Below, piece by piece: positions 38,990 through 47,967 of a stretch of 64,000 bases of DNA (positions are counted from its first letter, which is position 1; each line of letters begins with the position of its first letter). A program made the translations under genes and the position numbers. The notes below the pieces were generated by a model. That model saw only the letters and a list, made by a program, of their open reading frames with translations. It was not told the DNA's origin and did no database searches. This DNA comes from a bacterium. Lineage in GTDB: Bacteria; Hinthialibacterota; Hinthialibacteria; OLB16. Location of the stretch: positions 1-64,000 of the forward strand of contig JAJVIK010000023.1 of assembly GCA_022072055.1 (NCBI GenBank). The letters run 5' to 3'.

Positions 38990-40555
38990 TTACTGGATCC
39001 GTTTCCATTCCCCCGAGGAGTATTGGAAAGAACTTCCAGGCCCTCCGCGACGGAACCGAATCCAGGCGTCCGCCATCTCCACGAAAGGCAGGGAATGGTG
39101 GACCAGAAGCTGGTGACCGTTGGTGTTTTCGGGAGTGTGGAACTGCAGGTGCCAGAGAGATTCCCCGGACGGATCGCGGTGGAGGTCCTCGAAAAGGTCC
39201 GCCACCAGCGCCTTGGCTCGCTTGTCGTTGGAATAGAGCAGGTCGTTCCTGCCGATGGCGACCAGGATCGGGACTTTCATCTGTGGAAGGGTGTCCTGGT
39301 GATCTTGCCCGTAGCGCAGGAGGTCGCGGTAAGCCTCCATGTCATAGCGCCAACGAACCCATCGGTCGCAGGCGCGTAGAAAGAGCGCGACTCCATCGTA
39401 ATAGTTGCGCCAGTCGGTGTTTGCCCACAGGCTGTCGCGCCCCTCCATCCAGCCCGCGATCAGTCCTCCCGGAAAACCGGAGCGCAACCAGCGCATCTTC
39501 GATTGCGGCGCGGTCTCCGCGGTGTTGTAGATGTCATGGCAGATGACACTGTCGAAGGGGAGAAAAATGCCGAAAGCGGCTTGGCCCCCCTGTCCGGTCC
39601 CACGCGGGTCCGCGGCCCAGAAGGCGGTTTCTCCCCCCTGGCTTGTGCCGATCAGGGTGACATGGGTGAGCGCGTTGGCCGGCTTCCCGTACCAGACCTC
39701 ATCGCGCTGCTCCGTGGGCTTGGTGAGGATTTCGGAGTCCAGGTGTTTCAGATTCTCACGCTCGAACTGGGCGATGCGCCTGCCGATGGACTGGATGACC
39801 GTAACATTGTATCCCATCTTGAGCGGGCAAGGTTCACGCTCCTCCCATCCGTCCTCCAAGGCGTTCTCGAATCTCCACTGCCCGTCTCCCGAAATCGCCT
39901 TCTTCAGAAACACCCCCGTGCCCTTGCCCTCCAAATTGCGGGCAATCACCTTATGACCGTGACTTCGACCGTGGTACATCAAGTCCGGAACATAAACGAT
40001 GTAGCCCTTAAGACAGGCCATGGCCAAGGCGAACTTGATGTAGTTCCCGCCATAGGATCCCGTTCCCGGCACCAGTAGAATCGCTCCGGAGTATTTCCCC
40101 TCATAGCGCGGATCGGCGTAGCGGTCGATGTGAATCGAGTATGTCCGGGCCGCCCCTTTCGGTTCAAGGCCCTCTAGGGGATGCGGCTCGAAATTCCTGT
40201 TGAACACAAACACTTGGCGCTCCTCGAAGGAGTGCGGATCGAATTTCAGCTGGAGGGACTGGTAGACATGCGGGAAGAGGTCCACGAATAGGGCGGGATC
40301 ATTTCCCCACTCCGGAAAATCCTTGGCCAGCGATTCGAGATCCAACGAGGTCAGACGCAGGGACTGCATTCGGTGAAGCTCATGGATGAAGGGGTCGGTC
40401 TGCCCGACCGGATACCCTTCGATCATATCCACCCACGCGTTGGCGGGATCGGAATCTCCCTCGGCGAGAACCGGGCACGCAAATGCCAGAAACAGCGGGA
40501 TGAACAAACGGGCAATGGACATATTCTTGGAGATTATCCGCGCAAAGACATTCAC
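38990..40555 (-). CDS. Secreted alpha/beta hydrolase-like protein
   Basis: Signal peptide MSIARLFIPLFLAFACPVLAEG (alternate start 40522); LVPGTGSYGGNYIKFALAMACLKGYIVYVPDLMYHGRSHG; GTSQGGETAFWAA nucleophile elbow. Confidence 0.75.
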   Translation of the reverse strand: MNVFARIISKNMSIARLFIPLFLAFACPVLAEGDSDPANAWVDMIEGYPVGQTDPFIHELHRMQSLRLTSLDLESLAKDFPEWGNDPALFVDLFPHVYQSLQLKFDPHSFEERQVFVFNRNFEPHPLEGLEPKGAARTYSIHIDRYADPRYEGKYSGAILLVPGTGSYGGNYIKFALAMACLKGYIVYVPDLMYHGRSHGHKVIARNLEGKGTGVFLKKAISGDGQWRFENALEDGWEEREPCPLKMGYNVTVIQSIGRRIAQFERENLKHLDSEILTKPTEQRDEVWYGKPANALTHVTLIGTSQGGETAFWAADPRGTGQGGQAAFGIFLPFDSVICHDIYNTAETAPQSKMRWLRSGFPGGLIAGWMEGRDSLWANTDWRNYYDGVALFLRACDRWVRWRYDMEAYRDLLRYGQDHQDTLPQMKVPILVAIGRNDLLYSNDKRAKALVADLFEDLHRDPSGESLWHLQFHTPENTNGHQLLVHHSLPFVEMADAWIRFRRGGPGSSFQYSSGEWKRIQ

Positions 40556-40736
40556 GTTCGCAACGCGCCGGTGTCACGCAAGCGTCAAGACCTGGGATCA
40601 GCCGGATTTCCCCGAGATGGGTTCCCCCCCGTGGGGAATCGCGTGTATAACACGATTTCTCTAAGCATACCGAGAAACTCCCCATTTCCAAGGGGTGGGA
40701 AGCCAGGGAAGGGGATCGGAACTCAGGAGGGGTGAA

Positions 40737-41489
40737 ATGATCCAAGTGATCGTGAATGGCGCCAAGGGACGGATGGGACAGGAGACCGTGAAGGCGGTCC
40801 GGGCGGCCGAGGGGCTGGAACTCGTGGGAGCTCTGGACCTGGGGGACGACCTGGCGAGAGAACTTGCCGGGAGGCGTGGGACCGTGGTCGTGGATTTCAC
40901 CCATCCTTCCTCCGTGTATCCCAACGCGATGACCATTCTGGAGGCGGGGTGTCATGGAGTGATCGGAACCACGGGGTTCACCGAGGAGCAGATCGACAAC
41001 CTCCGGGAGCGTTGCGCGGATTCCCGGCAGGGGTTTTTCGTCGCGCCCAACTTCGCGATTGGGGCCGTGCTGATGATGCGTTTCGCAGCCGAGGCCGCGA
41101 AACACATGGAGCGCGCGGAGATCATCGAGCTCCACCATCCGGGGAAGGCGGATGCGCCCTCCGGGACCGCGCACAAGACCGCCCAGATGATGGCTGAGGC
41201 GCGCGTCGACGCGGGGCTGCCCGAGTTCGAGGGCCCGGAAGCCGCGACCAATCTGATTCCCGGAACGCGAGGAGGGAGCCTCCGCGGCATTCGCCTTCAC
41301 GCGGTCCGAATGCCGGGAATGTTGGCCAACCAGGAGGTGATCCTGGGCGCGGCGGGGCAAACCCTCACCATTCGGCATGATTCCATTGATCGCTCCTGCT
41401 TCATGCCGGGCGTGATCCTCGCGTGCAAGAAGGTGAAGGACCTCAAGGGCCTTGTCGTGGGGCTGGATCGGTTGATTTGGGGAGATTGA
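40737..41489 (+). CDS. dapB: 4-hydroxy-tetrahydrodipicolinate reductase
   Basis: MIQVIVNGAKGRMGQETVKAV, VVDFTHPSSV, VIGTTGFTEEQ, APNFAIGAVLMMRFAAEAAKHMERAEIIELHHPGKADAPSGTA. Confidence 0.95.
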   Translation: MIQVIVNGAKGRMGQETVKAVRAAEGLELVGALDLGDDLARELAGRRGTVVVDFTHPSSVYPNAMTILEAGCHGVIGTTGFTEEQIDNLRERCADSRQGFFVAPNFAIGAVLMMRFAAEAAKHMERAEIIELHHPGKADAPSGTAHKTAQMMAEARVDAGLPEFEGPEAATNLIPGTRGGSLRGIRLHAVRMPGMLANQEVILGAAGQTLTIRHDSIDRSCFMPGVILACKKVKDLKGLVVGLDRLIWGD

Positions 41490-41498
41490 GACTCCCTG

Positions 41499-41804
41499 AT
41501 GTCTGCCGGCGCCTTGAGGAGAATGCCGGACCCGATCCGGGCGGGTGAGTATGTCGTTACCCTTCACGCCGAAGAGGTAATGGCGGATGAGGAGATTAGG
41601 CTTTCCGAATTCGAGCGCTGTTTCCTGACAGGTGAAGTCCTGGAGCGTCAGAGGGACCGAAAGTCCACCGAGTGGCAATACAGGATTCGCGACTCCACGG
41701 CTGAAGGTGGAGTTGCCGAGGTATTGGCCAAGATCGGTGTGACCGGAAAGGTCGTCGTGACTACCGTCTATCGAGTAGACCGAGACCGATGGATCAGAAA
41801 TTGA
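41499..41804 (+). CDS. DUF4258-like protein (putative toxin of a TA pair)
   Basis: EYVVTLHAEEVMADEEIRLSEFERCFLTGEVLERQRDRKSTEWQYRI...TGKVVVTTVYRVDRDRWIRN; overlaps a YgiT-type gene. Confidence 0.7.
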   Translation: MSAGALRRMPDPIRAGEYVVTLHAEEVMADEEIRLSEFERCFLTGEVLERQRDRKSTEWQYRIRDSTAEGGVAEVLAKIGVTGKVVVTTVYRVDRDRWIRN

Positions 41805-42028
41805 TTTGTGACAATTGCGGGAGGGGCGCGGCCACGGTCAAACGGGTGACCCGGACATATGGTTGCGGCGAGGACTTAACTGTCATCGAAAACATCCCGA
41901 TTGTCCTTTGTCGCCATGGCGGGGAGAGCTGTTTTACAGCCGAGACCATGCGTGAGCTTGACCGTCTGAAGGGCTGCGGAAACTCTCCTAGCAAGAGGCG
42001 TTCAGTGGCGGTCATCGGATTTTCCTGA
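41789..42028 (+). CDS. YgiT-type zinc finger protein (putative antitoxin)
   Basis: MDQKLICDNCGRGAATVKRVTRTYGCGEDLTVIENIPIVLCRHGGESCFTAETMRELDRL; CxxC pair and MqsA-N-like arrangement. Confidence 0.78.
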   Translation: MDQKLICDNCGRGAATVKRVTRTYGCGEDLTVIENIPIVLCRHGGESCFTAETMRELDRLKGCGNSPSKRRSVAVIGFS

Positions 42029-42059
42029 TTCGTGGGAAGGTGGAGTCAGATGCCCCCCC

Positions 42060-43577
42060 TCACTCCCCGCTCGCCCACGTGAGGGCGCAGCCGACCGCCC
42101 GCTTCCACTGCGAGTAGGCGGCCTGGCGGCGCTGCTCATCCCATCTCGGCTCGAAGACTCGATCCACCTTCCACATCCGCCGCAGCCCCTCCAAGTCCGC
42201 CCAACACCCCGCTGAAAGCCCGGCCGCGTAAGCGGCCCCCAAGGCCGTGGTCTCGTTGACCCTTGGGCGAACAACCGGGATTCCCAAGATATCGCTTTGG
42301 ATTTGGCACAAGAGGTTGTTCCTCACCGCTCCGCCATCGACCTTAAGGGCCGGGAAGCGGGATTGGAGTGTGCCGCCCCCGAGATCGGCCGCCGCCGCCT
42401 CCAGGACATCGCGAGTTTGAAGGGCAATGGACTCCAGCGCGGCCCGCGCCAGATGCGCCGAAGTGGTTCCGCGCGTGACCCCCACCAAGGTTCCCCGCGC
42501 GCGCGAGTTCCAATGCGGCGTCCCCAGTCCGGCGAAGGCGGGTACGAGCGCGAGGCCACCGGTATCGGAGACCGATCCGGCGAGCGCTTCGATCTCTTCC
42601 GCCGAGCGTATGATCCCCAGCCCATCTCGGAGCCACTGAACCGCCGCGCCCGTGACAAACACCGACCCTTCCAGCGCATAGGCCACTCGGTCCCGCCCGA
42701 GATCATGGGCGATTGTGGAAAGGAGACCCATCCCGCTCCAGACCGGGTCCGAGCCGACATGCGACAGCAGGAAAGAGCCGGTGCCGTGCGTGCACTTCAT
42801 CTCCCCGGCCGAAAATCCCGCCTGCCCAAAGAGCGCGGCCTGCTGGTCCCCCAAGTTCCCCAAAATCGGAGGGCTCCCGGTCAAGCGTGGATCCGAAACG
42901 GAAATCTCGCCGAATCTCCCCACGCTTGGCAGGACTTTCGGGAGCATGGCCCTTGGTATTCGGAAGAGAGTCAGGAGCTCCTCGTCCCACTCGCGGCTCT
43001 TCAAGTTGAACAGCAGCGTTCGCGACGCGTTGGTCGGGTCCGTTGCATGGACTCCGGTGAGATTCCAGATCAGCCAACAATCAATCGTTCCAAACAGGAC
43101 TTCGCCGCGCTCGCCGCGTTCGCGAAGCCCCTCCACATGGTCCAGCAACCACTCCAGCTTGGTCGCCGAGAAATAAGGATCCGGAGGCAGTCCGGTCCGC
43201 TCGTGGAGGAAGGGTTTCAGGCCCTCCTCCACAAGGTTGGAGCACCGGGTGGAAGTCCGACGGTCCTGCCAGACAATCGCGTTGCGCACCGGGAGGCCGC
43301 TTGCCGCCTCCCAGACCACGGTGGTCTCGCGTTGGTTTGTAACCCCAACCGCCGCAAGGTCCTCCAGGGACAGGCGGGCTGTCTCCAGCGCCTCGGCCAT
43401 GGCGTCCAGGGTGTTCCGCCAAATCTCCAGCGGATCATGCTCGACCCAGCCAGGTTCGGGAAAGACCTGACGGTGCTCACGGTAGGCGGAGGAGACCGGG
43501 AGACCCGCTTGGTCAAAGACCATGAAGCGGGTCCCGGTGGTCCCTTGGTCAATCGAACCGACAAAACGGGCGGGCAT
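42060..43577 (-). CDS. glpK: Glycerol kinase
   Basis: VGSIDQGTTGTRFMVFDQAG, VGVTNQRETTVVWEAASGLPVRNAIVWQDRRT, GTIDCWLIWNLTG, GDQQAALFGQAGF, KCTHGTGSFLL. Confidence 0.96.
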   Translation of the reverse strand: MPARFVGSIDQGTTGTRFMVFDQAGLPVSSAYREHRQVFPEPGWVEHDPLEIWRNTLDAMAEALETARLSLEDLAAVGVTNQRETTVVWEAASGLPVRNAIVWQDRRTSTRCSNLVEEGLKPFLHERTGLPPDPYFSATKLEWLLDHVEGLRERGERGEVLFGTIDCWLIWNLTGVHATDPTNASRTLLFNLKSREWDEELLTLFRIPRAMLPKVLPSVGRFGEISVSDPRLTGSPPILGNLGDQQAALFGQAGFSAGEMKCTHGTGSFLLSHVGSDPVWSGMGLLSTIAHDLGRDRVAYALEGSVFVTGAAVQWLRDGLGIIRSAEEIEALAGSVSDTGGLALVPAFAGLGTPHWNSRARGTLVGVTRGTTSAHLARAALESIALQTRDVLEAAAADLGGGTLQSRFPALKVDGGAVRNNLLCQIQSDILGIPVVRPRVNETTALGAAYAAGLSAGCWADLEGLRRMWKVDRVFEPRWDEQRRQAAYSQWKRAVGCALTWASGE

Positions 43578-43597
43578 GCGAGGAGTGATCGACCGGA

Positions 43598-45757
43598 TTA
43601 CTCTTCAGCCACATACCCGTAATACAAGCCCATGTAGTATGGCAAAAGGTAAACCGCGCCATCGGCGAGCTCCATGCCGTTCCCGCCGTAATCCAAGGTG
43701 TATGGGTTGTGATTCCAGTGCCCCACGAAGCGCTCGTCGATGGGGAGAACTTGCCCGCTGACCTTTCGACAGCCGCTTCGTCCACGCCCGCGGATGCCCC
43801 TCGTGATCGGTTTGATGTCCAGACGGTGGCTGTTGCGAAGCTCCCAATGGAAGCGATCCGCGGGGAATCGGACGAGCGAGTCGGCGGCCTCCTCGAAGGC
43901 CGCTTGCGGCGGGGAGACATCGCTTGGACCATCAAAGGCCGGCGAGGCGGTCCCGCCGTCGGCCACAGCGGCGTACATGTAGTTGAAAAGCGGGTTGAGC
44001 TCCGGGCGCTCCAACATCCAGTAGCGCTGGAACGATCCGAGCGCGAGCGCTTTCACCTCCGGGTCCTTCTCATACTTGATCAGATTGTAGAACCCCATGA
44101 AGGCCATCTCATCATCCGAGTGGTTCCCCGTGCCGGGACCGGCGTGAATCTTGGGCACCATCAGATTGATCGCGTAGCTGTGCTTCTCGACAAGCTCCTT
44201 GGCCGCGGCGGCGTACTTGCCGGCGCCGCTCATGTGTTCGGCGACCGCGAGGTAAGCCAGCATGCTGAGGGAATTGAGACCCCGCTCCTCCCACCACATG
44301 GGGTCGTGATTGAGCTGCTTGGGCCCGAACTGGGCCCAGCGAGTGGGCTTCCCGTCCCAATCCACCAGCGTGAAATCGTGCTCGATGAGGTGGTCGGTCG
44401 TGTTGAGGACCACCTCGCGGACTCGGGCCTTCTCCTCCTCGGTGTCCGCCGCCAGGTCGTAATAGATCGCGTTGAAGAAATAATGCCCATCGAGTTCATC
44501 CGAGCTGGTGTCGCACTTCCAATACCATTCCCCATCCGCGCTCTTGGGCCAGCGCGGGTGCATGACCTTCCAGAGAGAGTCTCCCTGCTCCTTTTCTCTC
44601 TGGTCCTTCTCCAAGGTGTAATGTTCGGCGTTCGGATTCCAGCCGGATGTGGGGAGGATCGAGCGCGCGGGGAAGCCTTTCGGGGCCGGTTTCTCTCCGC
44701 CCTGGGTCACCACGCTCAGAAACCGCAAGGCCTCGAAGGCCTTCTTGGCGCGCTCCTTGTGGAAGGAGTCCCCGGTGGCCGCATAGGCGTAGCACTCGCC
44801 CGCCCCATACATCGAGGTCCAGAGCCCATCGTTGTCGCTGTCGCTGTTGTGCCACTTCGATTTATCACCCGGCTTTTCGAGGCGGACCCCGAGGACATAC
44901 CCGAAGGGAGTGCGGCGGTGATACTTGTCGATTTCATCCTCCAAGAATCGAGCCTTTTCATACAGGCTCATGGGCTTCTTTTCGATCTTTCCCACGCCTC
45001 CGTCGGTGGCGAACCAAGCGGTTCCATCCTCCGCGATGGCGATCTGGCGAATTTCGTCGCCGGGAAGCCAGCGTTTGCCCTGACGGTACTCCCAGACCTC
45101 GCCATCAAAACGGATCGCCCCGATCCTTGTTCCCAGCCACAGCGAGCCATCCTGAGAAACCGCCATGCAGGTGAAATCCGCATAGGGCAGGCCATCGTCG
45201 CCGGTGTAGAGCGTCCATTTCCCGGCCTCCAGCTTCCCGAGTCCTTGCGGGCAACCGACCCATAGCGCGCCCTTGGAGTCAAAGGCCGCGCAGCGACAGT
45301 CGGCGGCGCTCCAGCTCCGCGCTCCCTCACCGGGGTAGACTTTGCTCCATTCTCCATTGGACTTCAGAAAAAGCCCGCTTTCGGAGGCCACCGCCAGGGC
45401 GCCATCCTTGCCGGACGCGACTTGGCGGACAGCCCCCTTCCCGCCGACCAGCTCAAGCGCCGTTTCATCCAGCAGTCCAAGATTTGGAGCCGACTCGGGG
45501 GGTATGGCTTCTGATGGAGTCCATCTGGAACCATCCCAGCGAACACTTCCCATCATGGTGTGGGCCACGACCCCTTCGGAGATCTCGATCCAGCGGACAT
45601 CCGCGGAGGGAAGCCCCTCCGCCTCGGTGAATTTCGTGGCGACTTCCGCGCGGACCTGGTTGAGCCGGACCGTGCGCTCCGATTTGAGCGGCGCGGCCGA
45701 GCTGTGATGGATGAAGACAGCAAGAGCTGCAAGGAGGAATGAAGACAAACGGTTCAT
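43598..45757 (-). CDS. Secreted protein: two-component-regulator-type propeller repeats plus alpha-helical C-terminal domain
   Basis: Signal peptide MNRLSSFLLAALAVFIHHSSAAP; repeats such as DSKGALWVGCPQGLGKLEAGKWTLYTGDDGLPYADFTCMAVSQDGSLWLGTRIGAIRFDGEVW; C-terminal TSMYGAGECYAYAATGD...DELDGHYFFNAIYYDLAAD. Confidence 0.7.
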   Translation of the reverse strand: MNRLSSFLLAALAVFIHHSSAAPLKSERTVRLNQVRAEVATKFTEAEGLPSADVRWIEISEGVVAHTMMGSVRWDGSRWTPSEAIPPESAPNLGLLDETALELVGGKGAVRQVASGKDGALAVASESGLFLKSNGEWSKVYPGEGARSWSAADCRCAAFDSKGALWVGCPQGLGKLEAGKWTLYTGDDGLPYADFTCMAVSQDGSLWLGTRIGAIRFDGEVWEYRQGKRWLPGDEIRQIAIAEDGTAWFATDGGVGKIEKKPMSLYEKARFLEDEIDKYHRRTPFGYVLGVRLEKPGDKSKWHNSDSDNDGLWTSMYGAGECYAYAATGDSFHKERAKKAFEALRFLSVVTQGGEKPAPKGFPARSILPTSGWNPNAEHYTLEKDQREKEQGDSLWKVMHPRWPKSADGEWYWKCDTSSDELDGHYFFNAIYYDLAADTEEEKARVREVVLNTTDHLIEHDFTLVDWDGKPTRWAQFGPKQLNHDPMWWEERGLNSLSMLAYLAVAEHMSGAGKYAAAAKELVEKHSYAINLMVPKIHAGPGTGNHSDDEMAFMGFYNLIKYEKDPEVKALALGSFQRYWMLERPELNPLFNYMYAAVADGGTASPAFDGPSDVSPPQAAFEEAADSLVRFPADRFHWELRNSHRLDIKPITRGIRGRGRSGCRKVSGQVLPIDERFVGHWNHNPYTLDYGGNGMELADGAVYLLPYYMGLYYGYVAEE

Positions 45758-45845
45758 GGGGAATCCTTTCTTAGTGAAGTTTGGATGGCGCGACGGTTGA
45801 GGCCCTTCCCTCACTGGCTCTCATCCTTCTTGCCGGGTTCATCTC

Positions 45846-47084
45846 TTACGAGGCCCTACCGAAATCCGGAATCTTCATTTGCTCTCCGCCCTTGAGTGCC
45901 GATTGGTGCGCGACAATTCCCGGGGCGGTGTAGGCCACCGCTTCATAAACATCCACGGTGGGACGACGGCCGTGGACCAGGGCGTCGATGAATTCATGAG
46001 TCAGAAAAGTGTGGGAGCCTTCGTGTCCGCTGTTGTGACGGAGCGGTTCCGGGAGCAGGTTGGTTTTCCACCACTCGGGTTGCTCGTACGGCTCCAGGAT
46101 GTTGGCCGCGCGCTTGAACCCTCCGCTGTCGATCTCGGCGAGATCCCCCTGGCGGACAACCACAGGTCCGATCCCGTTGGGATCCGGAAAGAAGAAGCTC
46201 ATCTTGTCCCCATACCACTGCGCGCGCTCCGTGCCTCGGTGCGCGCCCCGCCAATAGACCGCCACCCGGAAGGCGTTGCCGGCGTCTGTCTTGAAGAACG
46301 CGGTCTCATTCCAAAACGGGTTGTTGTAAGGGTTGCCCCGGATGACTTCATCGTCGCGCGCCCACCCGAGGCAGCTCACCTCGACCAATCTCTCGCCGGT
46401 CACCCCGATCAGGTGCGCCGTGCAGTGCGTGGGGTAGTGCATCGGAGGAAGCCCGTGCCGCCATGTCCACTTTCCATCCTCGAACCAGAGCTCCTCCAAG
46501 CCCGCGTGGTGATACTGGGATTCGGTGTAGAAGATGTTTCCGAAGGCCCCCTCACGAAAGAACTTGCGGGCGGAGATGGTCGCCTGTTGGTAGTAGCTGG
46601 TTTCGGCCATCATGTAGGTGAGACCGGTCTTGCGGACTGTGTCGACAAGCTTCTGACACTCTTCGAGCGTCATCGCCGCGGGCACGGCGGAGATCACATG
46701 TTTGCCGTGTTCAAGAGCGAGAGTGCAGTGGCGGACATGGTCCGGGGCGGGAGTGAAAACCCCAATGGCTTCGAGGTCATCCGCCAAAACCATCTCCTCA
46801 AGGGTCGGAAAAGTCTGCTTGCAGCCGTAGGTCTCCACCAGGGCCTGGAGGCGATCCGGGCGTGGATCGGCCACCGCGGCCACCACACAGTTCGGATGCT
46901 CGTGCCATTGGAAGGCGCAGCCAAATCTTCCCCCGGCGATGCCGATCCGGACCTTCTTGTCGGAGGAAGGCTCCACGGCGGAACCCCGGTCCGCGAGCGC
47001 CGCTCCAACTCCCACGGCGCCGGCCCCGCGGAGGAAGCCGCGACGGCTCAGGATGAGGTCCGTCCTGTCCAATGGCGCATTCAT
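45846..47084 (-). CDS. Gfo/Idh/MocA family oxidoreductase with Tat signal
   Basis: SRRGFLRGAGAVGVGAAL twin-Arg signal; VRIGIAGGRFGCAFQWHEHPNCVVAAVADPRPDR; LEHGKHVISAVPAAMTLEECQKLV. Start at 47084, not 47567. Confidence 0.88.
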   Translation of the reverse strand: MNAPLDRTDLILSRRGFLRGAGAVGVGAALADRGSAVEPSSDKKVRIGIAGGRFGCAFQWHEHPNCVVAAVADPRPDRLQALVETYGCKQTFPTLEEMVLADDLEAIGVFTPAPDHVRHCTLALEHGKHVISAVPAAMTLEECQKLVDTVRKTGLTYMMAETSYYQQATISARKFFREGAFGNIFYTESQYHHAGLEELWFEDGKWTWRHGLPPMHYPTHCTAHLIGVTGERLVEVSCLGWARDDEVIRGNPYNNPFWNETAFFKTDAGNAFRVAVYWRGAHRGTERAQWYGDKMSFFFPDPNGIGPVVVRQGDLAEIDSGGFKRAANILEPYEQPEWWKTNLLPEPLRHNSGHEGSHTFLTHEFIDALVHGRRPTVDVYEAVAYTAPGIVAHQSALKGGEQMKIPDFGRAS

Positions 47085-47249
47085 TCTCTCACTCCTCCCA
47101 TGGCCCCGTGCTCCGTCCCCCTTGCCTTCCGTTTCGAGGGGAGGCCGAGGCGGGGAATGGAATTCTAAGGGAAGCCCGCGGGACAATCCACTAGACAGAG
47201 GCCCGAACAAGCGAACAATAGAAGAAACGCCACTCGGAGGTGTGCGAGC

Positions 47250-47462
47250 ATGGGACTGAAGTGGACCGATATTGAAGACATTGCCATAGGCCTCCAAGAG
47301 CAGCATCCGGACATCGATCCGCTTGGCGTCCATTTCGTGGACCTCCGCGAAATGATTTCCCAACTTCCAGGTTGGGAGGATGACATCCACCGCTCCAACG
47401 AAGCCAAACTGGAGGCGATCCAGATGGCTTGGCTGGAGGAATACCGCGAGAATCAAGGATAA
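47250..47462 (+). CDS. iscX: IscX-family Fe-S assembly protein
   Basis: MGLKWTDIEDIAIGLQEQHPDIDPLGVHFVDLREMISQLPGWEDDIHRSNEAKLEAIQMAWLEEYRENQG; matches the IscX/YfhJ pattern (LKWTD...DP..V.F.D......L....D....NE..LEAI...WL.E). Confidence 0.88.
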   Translation: MGLKWTDIEDIAIGLQEQHPDIDPLGVHFVDLREMISQLPGWEDDIHRSNEAKLEAIQMAWLEEYRENQG

Positions 47463-47636
47463 GGGGAAAAGATGCTGAGGGGGAAAAATTCCCCGAACGG
47501 CTTGGGAAAAGTTCCCCGACGCGGTTTCTGTGCCTCCGGACAGGTTGGGCGCCGAGGACGGGGCCAACCCCCTTTTTTCCTAAGGATTGTTTGAGTTAGG
47601 CTCTCCTTAGGACGTCCGTGTTCGGTTGGCGCGATT

Positions 47637-47796
47637 CTTTCATTAGCGGTTGTTAACCGAGTGTCAAGAAGACCCCGAAAGGGGGAGGGGGCAGTTGGGT
47701 TTTCGGAAAGCCTCCTCGGGATCAAGGAAAGCGCAATGTCCCCTTCCCCTGTCGGGGTTGCCACTCGAAGAAGTTGGGTTAACAACAAGGTGAAGG
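47637..47796 (+). ncRNA. Candidate structured RNA (nested rod), uncharacterised
   Basis: Five co-linear nested helices found by hand; G-U wobbles are consistent with the + strand; + strand terminator at 47912. See findings. Confidence 0.45.
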
Positions 47797-47911
47797 GGGT
47801 GTTTGGGCGTCGATTGCCCTGGTGCCAGGTCGTTCACAGCCTCGCTTTGCACATCATGGGAACGCTCTGGTAGCGTCCAGACGCCCCCTGTTACATCGCT
47901 GACCACCCAAG

Positions 47912-47952
47912 GGAAGGCGGATTCGCCCTGGCGAATCCGCCTTCCATCTTTT
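47912..47952 (+). terminator. Strong intrinsic terminator
   Basis: GGAAGGCGGATTCGCC-CT-GGCGAATCCGCCTTCC, 16-bp perfect stem followed by ATCTTTTT. Confidence 0.85.
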
Positions 47953-47967
47953 TGTCCGCCCCCTTTT

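Noticed and set aside
43709-45265. 518-aa + strand ORF antisense to the propeller protein
   Set aside because: Opposite frame of a gene with signal peptide and repeats; no domain evidence.
47085-47567. N-terminal extension of the Gfo/Idh ORF up to 47567
   Set aside because: Extension overlaps iscX and lacks homology; the Tat signal starts right after ATG at 47084.
47637-47667. Minus-strand promoter TTGACA-N16-TAATGA overlapping CGGTTAACAACCG
   Set aside because: Good -35 but poor -10, and the palindrome is better explained as part of the long-range RNA pairing.
47453-47788. ORF 47453..47788 - and other small ORFs in the iscX downstream gap
   Set aside because: Low-complexity, no family features; the gap is better explained by RNA structure and regulatory palindromes.
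47600-47950. RNase P RNA, tmRNA or SRP RNA in the iscX downstream gap
   Set aside because: Searched by eye for GAGGAAAGTCC (RNase P), a tRNA-like T-arm with CCA end (tmRNA) and the SRP GGAAG/AGCAG core; none found.
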